From: Siphonodentalium dalli
Lineage: Eukaryota; Mollusca; Scaphopoda; Gadilida; Siphonodentaliidae
DNA: 64,000 bases
Assembly: GCA_032622095.1 (NCBI GenBank)
Contig: CP136063.1
Coordinates: 116,272,723 to 116,336,722 of the forward strand
Direction of reading: 5' to 3'
The first letter of the stretch is position 1. Each line of letters opens with the position of its first letter. Below, in pieces: positions 46,775 through 55,860 of this stretch. The position numbers were made by a program, and so were the translations under genes. The notes under the pieces were generated by a model that saw only the letters and a list, made by a program, of their open reading frames with translations, had not been told where the DNA came from and did not search any database.

Positions 46775-46955
46775 ATGACCGGTGAAGGAGTGGCCTGGAG
46801 GTATCACGAAGGTATTACGATTCCAGGGGATTGATTGGACCCCATCTTGTGGAGATGTGGGCCACTGCACCGTGGGGAAGAGTCAGAAGGCTGGTTGGCT
46901 GGTGCAGCTCTTGGAGGCACGCAACAACAAGTCTTCCCCACCCAGAACATTCAGC
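46775..46955 (-). pseudogene. DIRS gag fragment (family B), duplicate piece
   Basis: About 180 bp (gtgggccactgcaccgtggg, gaagagtcagaaggctgg, tcttccccacccagaac) is closely similar to 47490-47665 and to gag of DIRS-A at 57300-57450. Too short and broken to encode anything. Confidence 0.7.
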
Positions 46956-47039
46956 CTTTCTTTACTTTATCGCAAATTGTTGAATTAAATGAAGCAATAT
47001 AAGATATCAACCTGTATCCTCATCCTGTACAAAATCACT

Positions 47040-48112
47040 TACCAGCAGAACGTCAGAATCCTCGTCCGACAGTGTGCCTGGTGACCCACTGTCGACCCGC
47101 GATTCTTGCTCATCGTCGTCAAACCAGCCGACGCCACGTGATGCAGAGAAGCATGTCAGGATCGAAGCCAGCCAACAGAATTGGCTGCATCAAGTTGGGA
47201 TACCAGACTGTGGAAGAGGCCTACTCTGAAATGGTTCGACGCAAGACAAATGCTCATGCATTTGGGATAAGGAGCTATGTCCTGTCCAAGGTCACCCCCT
47301 CAAATTCTGGGGCATTAGCAATGGCCCATGTAGAATAAGCTGCGCCCCAAGGCCAGAGGGAATAAGTTCTGATGAGCCATTTGATCAGAGGAAGCCCCTT
47401 CCATGGAATCCCCCAAATGCAGGTGGTCCTGACCAAACTGGAATAAATGTCGATGACATACCACTATGATCACATGACGGCGGAGGAGCAGGCCCGGATG
47501 TATCCCGAAGGTTTTACGATTCCAGGGGATCGACTGGACCCCATCTTGTAATGATGTGGGCCACTGCACCATGGGGAAGAGTCAGAAGGCCATTTGGCTG
47601 GTGCGCTATGTCTATGAGAGCAAGAGCGTCACGTGACAACGAGTCTTCCCCACCCAGAACAGCTGCCAAAGGCTACTCCCAGGTGCCCAATAATCGTGAT
47701 GGCCTAAAAACAGATCTTCGTGGCAGGAATCCAGGCCGAAATCAAAATACTGATGGAAATTTCACTCTATGTGGAATAATAGTGTATCGATGTGAATATT
47801 CTCGAAATTTAATAATCGTATTGACACTACCATTAGGCACCTGAGAGAAAGGTGCCGGAGCAATCGCCCGTGAAGATTGGTTTCCCGAATCAACCACTTG
47901 CAGCACTCGCCTACCATTGGTTCACACTGCCGTAGCAGGACCGGGGGGGCCAGAACTGGTCCTGCCCGAGGTAAAGACTGGTACGGTTGCTCAAAGTAGG
48001 TAATCATTGACTAATATGCCCTCACCCAACTATAACAAGTAATACACCCGTGAATGAGCAACCCGCACGGTGTGTGGCCATCAAATTTGAATCACGTTCG
48101 ACTGCAAGACAT
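47040..48112 (-). pseudogene. DIRS family B gag remnant
   Basis: Minus strand. Starts at an ATG at 48112 giving MSCSRT then a stop; further on, FDGHTPC matches the DIRS-A gag start (MSCLACGRTKLDFDNHTPC). 47490-47670 and 47040-47160 (acttctgc..., gctcatcgtcgtcaaa) match the DIRS-A gag at 57300-57450 and 56840-56950. Several stops and frameshifts break it. No RT or recombinase sequence of this copy is seen, so pol has been lost between here and the terminal fragment at 45568. Confidence 0.7.
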
Positions 48113-50555
48113 GCTGTTAGTTATAACAAAGCAAGGTTAATATACATAATACAATACCTGTACTACTAGGTTATTGAGTAGAAAGTAAGGTTAATATAAA
48201 ATCACGTTATACCCCTGTCTTTTCTCGTATATGAGGACGATGAGATCCGAATGCACATGGGCAAGAACTAGGCGGTTTCCGTTAGGAAAGTGCGTTGACT
48301 GCGGACGTGACGATACAAATGCCTTCATTTTCGTTATGATTGTATCGAATCGTTTTGCCAGATAATCATTGGATATGTGACAATAGACGAAGAGCCATGT
48401 CTTTGGAAATATATTGGCAGTAGATGTGCGCAATATAAACGCTGCGCATGTAATCTCGCTTTAGACATGTAACAATACAAATGCAGTTCTATCTGATATT
48501 CTGCGCAATATAAATGTGTTGCATGTAACTGCGCGTCATACATGAGTGAAAGCTATTTGGCAGATTATCGTTTCGATATATGTGGAAATAGAAGTTAATG
48601 AGCCAAGTGATGGGCTCTATTGGAAAGACTATTGGCAGTGAATCTGGAGCACGTGACAATATTTATTCTTTCTATTTCGCTGTTTGCTGTTATTATTCAC
48701 TGATGAAACCGCAAAGTATGTCAGTATTGGGATGAAAACTGTTCACCATATGTAAGCATAGTCAGTTCTGACAGCATACATGAGGCCCTGATACCATATG
48801 ATTGTCATGTACAATGTATGGAACTATTACGGCGTGCATTACATATTGCAAGCTCGCCAATGCCGAGGCAAATTAGGTCCTACGGTAAGATGGCAATGAG
48901 GCACTTAAACCATAATATGTCAATGGGACTGAAAAATTGTATCGACAAACACTAATGTCGGAGGATAAGAGGTCAGATGTTTCAAGTTGATGACATCTTC
49001 TGATCACAGTCGTTACATGACAAAGATTGACAATTCTAATTGCCAACCCATGTGCGGCGTAAATCTTAAATCATCTGGCGGGTGATAAGAAGGAGAAATA
49101 TTGATCTAATTAAAATTCAGTGAGATGCTGGCAAGCCAATAAATCGTTGCAACACCCTGACCATGCCCTTATGAACAAGGTGTTCCATATTCAAGACAAA
49201 GTTTCCCGTATTTGCAAAGATCCCATTGGAGATGGTTACTCTCCACAAGTAGGCCAGTGGTCTCGCTTCAAGGCGAACATCCAAGATGGCTCCAAGATTT
49301 TCTTACCATGAGTAGAATCACCATTGTTTAAGTAAAGTGAGCTAAGTGTAGCTGGAGTGTCAGGTTACAATGTTTTCACTTCATTGCAGTCGGTGATCGA
49401 TATTTCGTAGTAACCCAAACTGTACATACATGGATGTAAAGAATGCAACACGATATTTAGATCGTCAGACAACACATCAATTTGAAATGTGGTTACAATA
49501 AATTGCAAGTTTGTAATATCAACAATAAATATTGAGTCGATAAACTCGCAACACAGAAAGATACAACCTTTAGAATAGAAACACAACCTGTCGACGCCAA
49601 GGAGGAATAACGAGAGGCCGATCACGATCGGCAGATGTTAACCCATCCCTTGGCGATAAAAATTTAATATGATCGGATAAATGAGAGTTTTGGTGTTGAA
49701 TTATAGAGTATACTGTTATGTACTATTATAGACTAATGTACATAACACAAATTATTGGAATTTATTGGTCACTGGCATTTATATAAGAGAATGCACTGGT
49801 ACAGGATCTGTAATGCTAAACCGCCACAGCCAGCAAGCCCATGGGTTAAATGTGTAGGTGTGACCTGGACATGGAATACTTGGGTTAAGAGAGTCCAATT
49901 TAAGTTTACAATAATAATGTGTCCTAGTATACAGATAAACAACCTCACCACTGACCCATTAATATCAATTATATAGCAGAGCTGTCAAAATATCACAGGA
50001 ATTGTTTATGTTGAACACTGACCTCTCTATTAAACCAATAACAATTATAATGATATCAGACCATCTGAAGATATAACTCTGCAGCAGAGATGTCTACTGT
50101 TAATATCATGTGATGTTTATTGTTGAATCTTTATTTTAAATTAGATACCATAGCCTTCTTTATCAGATTATTTGCACATTGGCATAAGAGACATCAGAAA
50201 ATAATATAGCCTTATCAATAGCTAAGTAGTCCAAAGGCAATTGGTGAATTGGATTTAATGTTGCTCCAAACAGATTTACCAGTACATATCACAAGATTTT
50301 GGACCGATTTAATCAAATTTGGTGTGGTGATTCGGGGTACCCTTGGCAGAGTTATAATGGTGTTAGTTTTTCAATTTTTTTTAACTTAAAAACTTTTTAA
50401 TTATTTAAAAAAATTAAAGGGACACATTGGAAATCTTTTTATCAACTTTTATCATAATCATCAATATCTAAATGAAAACAAATGACAATGTCAATGACAT
50501 TTTTTTTATTATTATTATTATAAAAGTTAAAAGTAAAAAAAAATTTAAATCGATT
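48113..50555. other. Intronic sequence, little recognised
   Basis: 48218-48250 (cttttctcgtatatgaggac) resembles the inner edge of the DIRS terminal repeat at 52600-52625. 49778-49849 is an end fragment of the AACCCTTYCATGAC element. A 63-codon plus frame at 49120-49311 has no splice or family support. Confidence 0.4.
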
Positions 50556-50559
50556 TTTT

Positions 50560-50983
50560 TTTCTCAATTTTTTTCTTCGAAAAAGGGTCATAACTCCTTT
50601 AAAATTAATCGGATCAAACCCATATTCGAACTCGATCTGTATTTTGGGCTGTGAAACTCACATACCAAATTTGGTTCCAATCAGATAAAAAATGTTTGAG
50701 TTATGGCAGAATGCGTGAATTCTAAGTTGAAAAAGGGCCATAACTCTGTAACAAAATCTCGGATCAAACCCAAATTCGAACTCGATCTGTATTTTGGGCT
50801 GAGAAACCCATATACAAAATTTGGTTTCGATCGGATAAAAAATGTTTGAGTTATCGCATTACTCGTAAAGTGTCTACGGACAGACAGACGGACAGACAGA
50901 CGGACAGACAGACGGACCAGTGACGAGTGGTCAATCCGGGCAACGACACTATGTTTACCATACTATGGTATGGGTAAACATAA
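50560..50983. repeat. 'GGCCATAACTC' family repeat with terminal hairpin
   Basis: Two to three ~120-bp units (gggccataactctgtaacaa, aaacccaaattcgaactcga, aatttggtttcgatcggata), then (gacagacg)n, then the hairpin gtttaccatac-tatg-gtatgggtaaac ending near 50980. It is followed at once by the left DIRS-B fragment. Confidence 0.65.
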
Positions 50984-51039
50984 AAACTGACTAGAAAATA
51001 GATAGAATGCGGGTGTATTCATGCGCGACTAATCTGAAC
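50984..51039. mobile_element. DIRS-B fragment, left of the DIRS-A insertion
   Basis: 56 bp (actgactagaaaatagatag ... gcgcgactaatctgaac), the complement of 45706-45762. Its continuation resumes at 58084 on the far side of DIRS-A. Confidence 0.8.
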
Positions 51040-51081
51040 TATGTGGTTATTCGCTTTGCGAGTATGAATAAACGTATAGGG
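51040..51081. repeat. DIRS-A left inverted terminal repeat, outer part
   Basis: tatgtggttattcgctttgc then gagtatgaataaac: complement of 58011-58052. It is interrupted after GTATAGGG by the hAT-like element. Confidence 0.9.
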
Positions 51082-52406
51082 GTAGGGCCCTGCGAACCGT
51101 TCGAGGTTCGGTTCGGTTCGAAACCGCTGTGATGATTCGGTCCGGTTCGAAACCTTAGACGGGATTCGTTTATATCGAACTTTTTCTTTAGTCCTGCAAA
51201 ATGGGCAAATTTTGCGTACTGGGAATTGTTTATTGAATATATACCGTATATTAATTGGTTTACATACAACTGTGTGATACTATGATTTTATGTTTACATT
51301 GGACATAATTACTTTGATCATTACTCGGGCGGGGTAACTGGGTGATATTTCATTGAACTGTTCTTTTGGCATAACTTTATTCCGCTCCCACTAAACGGTC
51401 CAGTCGGACATGTCAAATTCGTGATAATTAATTAGTAAAACTATAACATTTCTATCTCAGTCAAAGTTCTACCTCGTCAAAGTTTGTTTTATTCTCCATA
51501 TAACTTTACTAATAGACATAATTATACCTAACAAACGAGACAATAAGTTATGATTATTGATGAATACAGATCGAACAAGCTTTTTTGAATTCCGTAAACT
51601 GGCTGAAAGTGAATAGGTATTTCCGGCAGCCTTCTGTGTCAACAATTGGAGTCAACCAATCACAGTGAGGAGAAGGTGTGGCCATTGTTTATCAGCATAA
51701 ATGATTGACATGATTATGTAACCCGATGTGCTTTGTCTTGTGACACTTAATTGCTACAACGCGACATCGGCACGCTTTGATCTTTGTCATGTGTTGTCGC
51801 AGTTACAGATTGACGAGTCTGTTAATAGTTACCGAGTTATGCCACGTGGCGCGTTCATGCTGTCAGTGTGTTAGGCGTTCAATGCGTCGTTTATCGTGTT
51901 GTTTACATTGTACATACATGTATGTACTACTGGAAGCTTGACCGATGATTCAATCAGACATCTGTCTCACTTACTGTTAGAATAAGTCATAAGTTATGAT
52001 TTTTCATGAGTGATGCTCAGTGAGCAGATGCGGGTATATACGGAGAATGATAATCGGATATTTGTTTTAATCGGGGTTATGTAATATAATGTATGGACAT
52101 AAACGGAACATAAAATCAACGTTTTATCGGATTGTCATTCATCTCCAATATAAAATAATTCTTCAACATGTAATTATCTTATATCGTATACGATAAATTT
52201 GTATATAACACGTTGATTGTACTATTATAATGATTCACATACGTTCTAACTGGCTACTAGTATTATGAGTACGTCGCTTGGACTCTCTTCAATGACACGG
52301 TCGGTAATTGGGTTCGAGGTTCGAGATTCGGTTCGATTCGAAACCAAGACGATGATTCGGTTTCAAGGTTCGGTTCGACCTAAATTATAAGGTTCGCAGG
52401 GCCCTA
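51082..52406. mobile_element. hAT-like non-autonomous element inside the DIRS terminal repeat
   Basis: About 1,325 bp. Left end (g)tagggccctgcgaacc, right end ggttcgcagggcccta: a perfect 16-bp inverted repeat, extended by subterminal ggttcggttcg motifs in both halves. The host octamer GTATAGGG stands on both sides (51074-51081, 52407-52414). The uninterrupted partner repeat at 58010-58030 shows the original sequence (taaacttatagggagaacc on the complement), so the duplication is proven within the window. No transposase open frame. Same end sequence as 35921-36550. Confidence 0.9.
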
Positions 52407-52608
52407 GTATAGGGAGAACCTTGCCTCTAGGTTACCAAACGGTACGAAATTTCTTCGGTACGGAAATTATAACTTCCGGTTATACCGGAAGTACCGGAAG
52501 TTGCGAACCGGAAGTTATAATATTTGGTAACCGGATGTACCTTTTGTCTCTGGCCATGTGATCTTATCTATAAATTGGAATTTACAGGTAAGAATCAGTC
52601 TTTTTCTC
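52407..52608. repeat. DIRS-A left inverted terminal repeat, inner part
   Basis: Complement of 57817-58018: tataacttccggttatacc, accggaagttgcgaaccg and ggtaaccggatgtacctttt, almost identical. Together with 51040-51081 it gives 236 bp, equal to the right repeat. It contains caggtaagaatc near the inner edge. Confidence 0.9.
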
Positions 52609-52665
52609 GGTAGTGAGGACGATGAGAGAGTTGAGTGTGCGGGGTGGGCTGGGAGGGCCCTATGA

Positions 52666-52754
52666 GTTCAGTGTGTAAGTGTCTTATGTAGGAAATATCT
52701 ATTATACTTTATGAAAATAGGATATTTCCTACAAAGACACGTTCCACACTGAAC
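52666..52754. repeat. DIRS-A internal complementary region (hairpin of two copies of the 5' extension)
   Basis: 52724-52754 is an exact 31/31 complement of the 5' terminal extension at 58053-58083. 52666-52696 is an imperfect direct copy of the same 31 bases (gttcagtgtg, then gtgtctt-tgtaggaaat). The two face each other across 27 bp, and the inner 13 bp (tgtaggaaatatc against gatatttcctaca) pair perfectly. In DIRS-1 the internal complementary region templates completion and circularisation of the cDNA (family knowledge). It lies directly after the recombinase stop codon. Confidence 0.85.
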
Positions 52755-52801
52755 AATGTGGTAGAATACGAGCCTAGGAGGTGGCCACGAGACGAAAGCA
52801 A

Positions 52802-54691
52802 CTAGGGGTGAATGATCTGTTGGGCCGCAACCAAGGGACCTAAACGATAAATGGAATTTTCATGTGTCTGTAGGTCACGAAGGTAGAAGGTGGCAAATGT
52901 GGAAGGTTGAGACCAATAAGCTGCGGTCATGATGTCCTTAAGAGCCACAGAGTTCCGGTAAGCCCATGAGGAAGCTACTGCACGAACCTCATGAGCTCTA
53001 ATATGCATGAGGTGTCGATGGTGAGGTGCAATATCCTCGTACGCCATGACTATGGTGCGCTTGATCCATCGGGCAATGGCCCGCACAGAGACATCCAGAA
53101 ATCTTGTGGTGAGGGGTAGAAACAGCCTGGTCTGCACACGTCTCCTCGGTTTTGATCTGCGTAAGAATATCTTAAGAGCTCTGACAGGACAAAGGTCTTG
53201 ATCTGCAGACTGAGGTAGTGCTGGAATCCTAATGACAGCGGGATACTGGTTAGGTAATTGATTTTTGGCAAGAAAGCCAGGATGTGGGAGCAATTCAACA
53301 ACATCATTGGATATACGCAAACAACCTTCAGACACCGACAATGCATGAATTTCACTGACCCGCCGAGCAGAAGCAAAGGCTATAAGGAACACTGTCTTAA
53401 GAGTGAGATTGGTGTAAGAACACAAGTTCAAAGGTTCAAAGAGTGAGCTGCCCAGAAATGTCAACACCCATCCTAGATTCCACTGAGGAGAAAGGGAACG
53501 ACTTCTGGGGCGAGATAGGGAAAAACTAGCCATTAAGTCAGACAAAACATGGCAGTTACCTATCCATTTAATTCCCGCGTGTCGAAATGTATGTGACAAC
53601 ATGGAGCGATAACCCTTGAAGATGATTGGGGAGAGTTGTTTGTGGTCAAACAGGTATTGTAGAAAATTGGCAAATGTTCTGCGTGATGGATTTGCAAAAT
53701 CAAGGTCCTTGGAAATGCACCAAGTTGTGTAAATAGCCCAGCGAGACTGATATACCTTCATAGTAGACTGACGCCTTGAGTGAGTAATGCTGTCCACGAC
53801 AGCTCTGGAAAACCCCCGTCTTTGGAGACAGGACCGGACAAAAGACACGCGTGAAGGCGGAGGTTGGTGGGATATGGATGCAGAACCAGAGGGTCGCCTT
53901 GCCCCAGCAGATCTGGGTTCGGAGGGAGTCTGAGCGGAGGGAATTGCAACAGAGGGCGCAACAGGGTGGTCCATGAGCGAACTGGGTCCAGGGGACATAT
54001 CAGAATCATTTTGCAATGTGACGACATGATCTTTTGTAGTACCCGAGGCACTAGAGCCGACGGAGGGAAGGCATATACGAACTTGTGGTCCCATGAGAGA
54101 CACATCGCATCCACTGCCGAGGCTGTGGGATCCGGACACGGAGAGACGAATATTGGAAGTTTTGCATTGAAGCGGGTGGCGAACAAGTCCACCTCCGGCC
54201 GACCCCAAATTGAACAGATCTTCATGAAAATCTGGGCGTTCAGAGACCATTCTGTGGCAAGAACTTTCCCTTTTCGAGAGAGAGCATCGGCTATGACATT
54301 CAATGATCCGGGTATATGTCGAATGGAAAGATTCATGTTGTGATGCTGGCACCAGTCCAGAATCTGGAGGGTCACGGCACACAACTGAGGTGAGTGTGTC
54401 CCCCCCTGTCTTTTGAGGTAACTGACCACAGTGGAATTGTCGGATAGTACCAAGATGCTGTGAGAGGCCAATATGAGGTGCCAATGTTGAAGAGCAAGAA
54501 GGACTGCTAGCAATTCCTTCACATTGATGTGTGAGGCCAGCATGGACAGAGGCCATTGGCCGGAAACAGTTTGGTGCGATGGTAGTAAGACCGCACCCCA
54601 GCCCTGAAGGCTGGAGTCGGTTGTTATAGTCATTACTGGAGGAGGGGAATTCAAGGGAACCCCTTGCAGTAGCCAGTCCATCAGGGTCCAC
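52802..54691 (-). CDS. DIRS-A tyrosine recombinase (integrase)
   Basis: The open frame spans 629 codons to a TAG at 52802, but its first ~310 overlap the RT/RNase H gene in another frame. The protein-specific part is roughly residues 270-629: a helical N-terminal domain around SRRQSTMKVYQSRWAIYTTW, then the catalytic domain with arginine in FASARRVSEIHAL (about residue 443), HIRAHEVRA giving the H-x-x-R pair (567 and 570) and the tyrosine nucleophile in TFATFYLRD (603). All expected catalytic residues are present and there is no internal stop. It integrates the circular DNA intermediate. It must be made by an internal start, reinitiation or frameshift from the RT frame; the sequence does not show which. 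Confidence 0.88.
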   Translation of the reverse strand: MDPDGLATARGSLEFPSSSNDYNNRLQPSGLGCGLTTIAPNCFRPMASVHAGLTHQCEGIASSPSCSSTLAPHIGLSQHLGTIRQFHCGQLPQKTGGDTLTSVVCRDPPDSGLVPASQHESFHSTYTRIIECHSRCSLSKRESSCHRMVSERPDFHEDLFNLGSAGGGLVRHPLQCKTSNIRLSVSGSHSLGSGCDVSLMGPQVRICLPSVGSSASGTTKDHVVTLQNDSDMSPGPSSLMDHPVAPSVAIPSAQTPSEPRSAGARRPSGSASISHQPPPSRVSFVRSCLQRRGFSRAVVDSITHSRRQSTMKVYQSRWAIYTTWCISKDLDFANPSRRTFANFLQYLFDHKQLSPIIFKGYRSMLSHTFRHAGIKWIGNCHVLSDLMASFSLSRPRSRSLSPQWNLGWVLTFLGSSLFEPLNLCSYTNLTLKTVFLIAFASARRVSEIHALSVSEGCLRISNDVVELLPHPGFLAKNQLPNQYPAVIRIPALPQSADQDLCPVRALKIFLRRSKPRRRVQTRLFLPLTTRFLDVSVRAIARWIKRTIVMAYEDIAPHHRHLMHIRAHEVRAVASSWAYRNSVALKDIMTAAYWSQPSTFATFYLRDLQTHENSIYRLGPLVAAQQIIHP

Positions 54692-55860
54692 TGACGAAGG
54701 TGACCCTTTATTGAGTTGATCACTGAGATCAATGTCTCCATATGATCATAGGCCGGATTCCACTGAGAGAGAAGATATAGTTGTAGAGGTCGTAAGCGAG
54801 CCCGAGCCAGAGGAATTAATTGGCATGCCGCATTGGCCATGCCCAGAAGGCGCATGAAGCCGTGGGCTGTGATGGTCTCCTGTTGGAGGCACCATCCGGC
54901 CTGTACCTGAATCGTCACGGCCCTGGGTAGCGGAAGCGAAACCCGATTCAGATGAGTTTGGAAATGCATACCCAGATGTGTGAATTCTTGCGAGGGAATC
55001 AGACTGGAATTTTCCAGGTTTATTAGAAATCCCAATTGAGACAATAGAGCGAGTAGATCGTCTAAGTCCTGTGCTAACACTTCTGGATCGTTGTGGTTCA
55101 GATAAAGGTCGTCTAGGTACCCCATGACCACCGACCGAGCAGTTCGTCGAAAGAAAGCGAGAACCGACTCCATAGTGCGGCAAAACGCCCAAGGGCTCAG
55201 ATTGAGCCCGAATGGAACTGTTCGATACTGGTATATAACACCTTGGTATGAGAACCGAAGGTAACGACGAGAAGCGTGTTGGATCAAAATATGGGAATAC
55301 GCGTCCTGAAGATCCACACTGACCCCGAATGAATGAGGCTGGGTAACTGCCCGCACAGTCGCTGGAGTATCCATCGAGAAATGTGGGGGACTGAGGTATT
55401 TGTTGAGAGCTGAAAGGTCGATAACTGGTCGGAATTTTCCGTTGTTCTTTGGAACAATGAAAATTCGCGAGTAAAATCCGGGAGTGGTCACTTTGTCCAC
55501 TATCTCCACAGCCTGTTTGTCTAGTAGAGATAATATTTCCGTGTGCAACACCTGTGCCCGAACTGGGTCTTTGGGAATTGAGGTGTGCAAAGGATGAGTC
55601 GTGACAGGGGGAGGGGAGTCGAAGACTAGGAAGAGGCCCCTCGATATGACATTTTCCAGCCAGGGATTGTGAATGAACAGTGGCTGCCATGCCTCCGCGT
55701 GACACGAAAGACTCCCCCCCCCCACCGGTATACTTGCAGGCTGTGGATGGAATGTGTCAAAAACGACGAGGAGCTCGTGGCTTGGCACGAGAATCCTTCT
55801 TAGGACGGCGAGGAAATCTGGATCTCTGGGGACCAGGAAATCCTGCAACGGAGGTAGCAT
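53758..55860 (-). CDS. DIRS-A reverse transcriptase / RNase H polyprotein
   Basis: 700 codons without interruption. RT: palm motifs FRPVIDLSALNKYL (about 143-156), VDLQDAYSHI (182-191), PFGLNLSPWAF and the catalytic MGYLDDLYL (YLDD ~248-251). RNase H: TITTDSSLQGWGAVL (Asp ~414), INVKELLAVL (Glu), VLSDNSTVVSYLKRQGG (Asp) and HIPGSLNVIADALSR (catalytic-site region ~515-529). A C-terminal part with RPEVDLFATRFNAKLPIFVS and PDPTASAVDA is the conserved extension of DIRS proteins, often described as methylase-like. It copies the element RNA into cDNA in the cytoplasm or nucleus. It overlaps gag by ~100 bp at its start and the recombinase frame at its end. The first Met at 55860 may not be the real start. 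Confidence 0.93.
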   Translation of the reverse strand: MLPPLQDFLVPRDPDFLAVLRRILVPSHELLVVFDTFHPQPASIPVGGGSLSCHAEAWQPLFIHNPWLENVISRGLFLVFDSPPPVTTHPLHTSIPKDPVRAQVLHTEILSLLDKQAVEIVDKVTTPGFYSRIFIVPKNNGKFRPVIDLSALNKYLSPPHFSMDTPATVRAVTQPHSFGVSVDLQDAYSHILIQHASRRYLRFSYQGVIYQYRTVPFGLNLSPWAFCRTMESVLAFFRRTARSVVMGYLDDLYLNHNDPEVLAQDLDDLLALLSQLGFLINLENSSLIPSQEFTHLGMHFQTHLNRVSLPLPRAVTIQVQAGWCLQQETITAHGFMRLLGMANAACQLIPLARARLRPLQLYLLSQWNPAYDHMETLISVINSIKGHLRQWTLMDWLLQGVPLNSPPPVMTITTDSSLQGWGAVLLPSHQTVSGQWPLSMLASHINVKELLAVLLALQHWHLILASHSILVLSDNSTVVSYLKRQGGTHSPQLCAVTLQILDWCQHHNMNLSIRHIPGSLNVIADALSRKGKVLATEWSLNAQIFMKICSIWGRPEVDLFATRFNAKLPIFVSPCPDPTASAVDAMCLSWDHKFVYAFPPSALVPRVLQKIMSSHCKMILICPLDPVRSWTTLLRPLLQFPPLRLPPNPDLLGQGDPLVLHPYPTNLRLHACLLSGPVSKDGGFPELSWTALLTQGVSLL

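Noticed and set aside
47072-47844. Plus-strand frames of 88 and 97 codons
   Set aside because: Antisense of the DIRS-B gag remnant.
49120-49311. 63-codon plus-strand frame of fairly balanced composition
   Set aside because: No splice partner, no family match; carries the repeat phrase aacatccaagatggc.
54746-55705. 319-codon minus-strand frame inside the RT gene
   Set aside because: Alternative frame of the RT coding region; lacks any known motif while the overlapping frame has all RT motifs.
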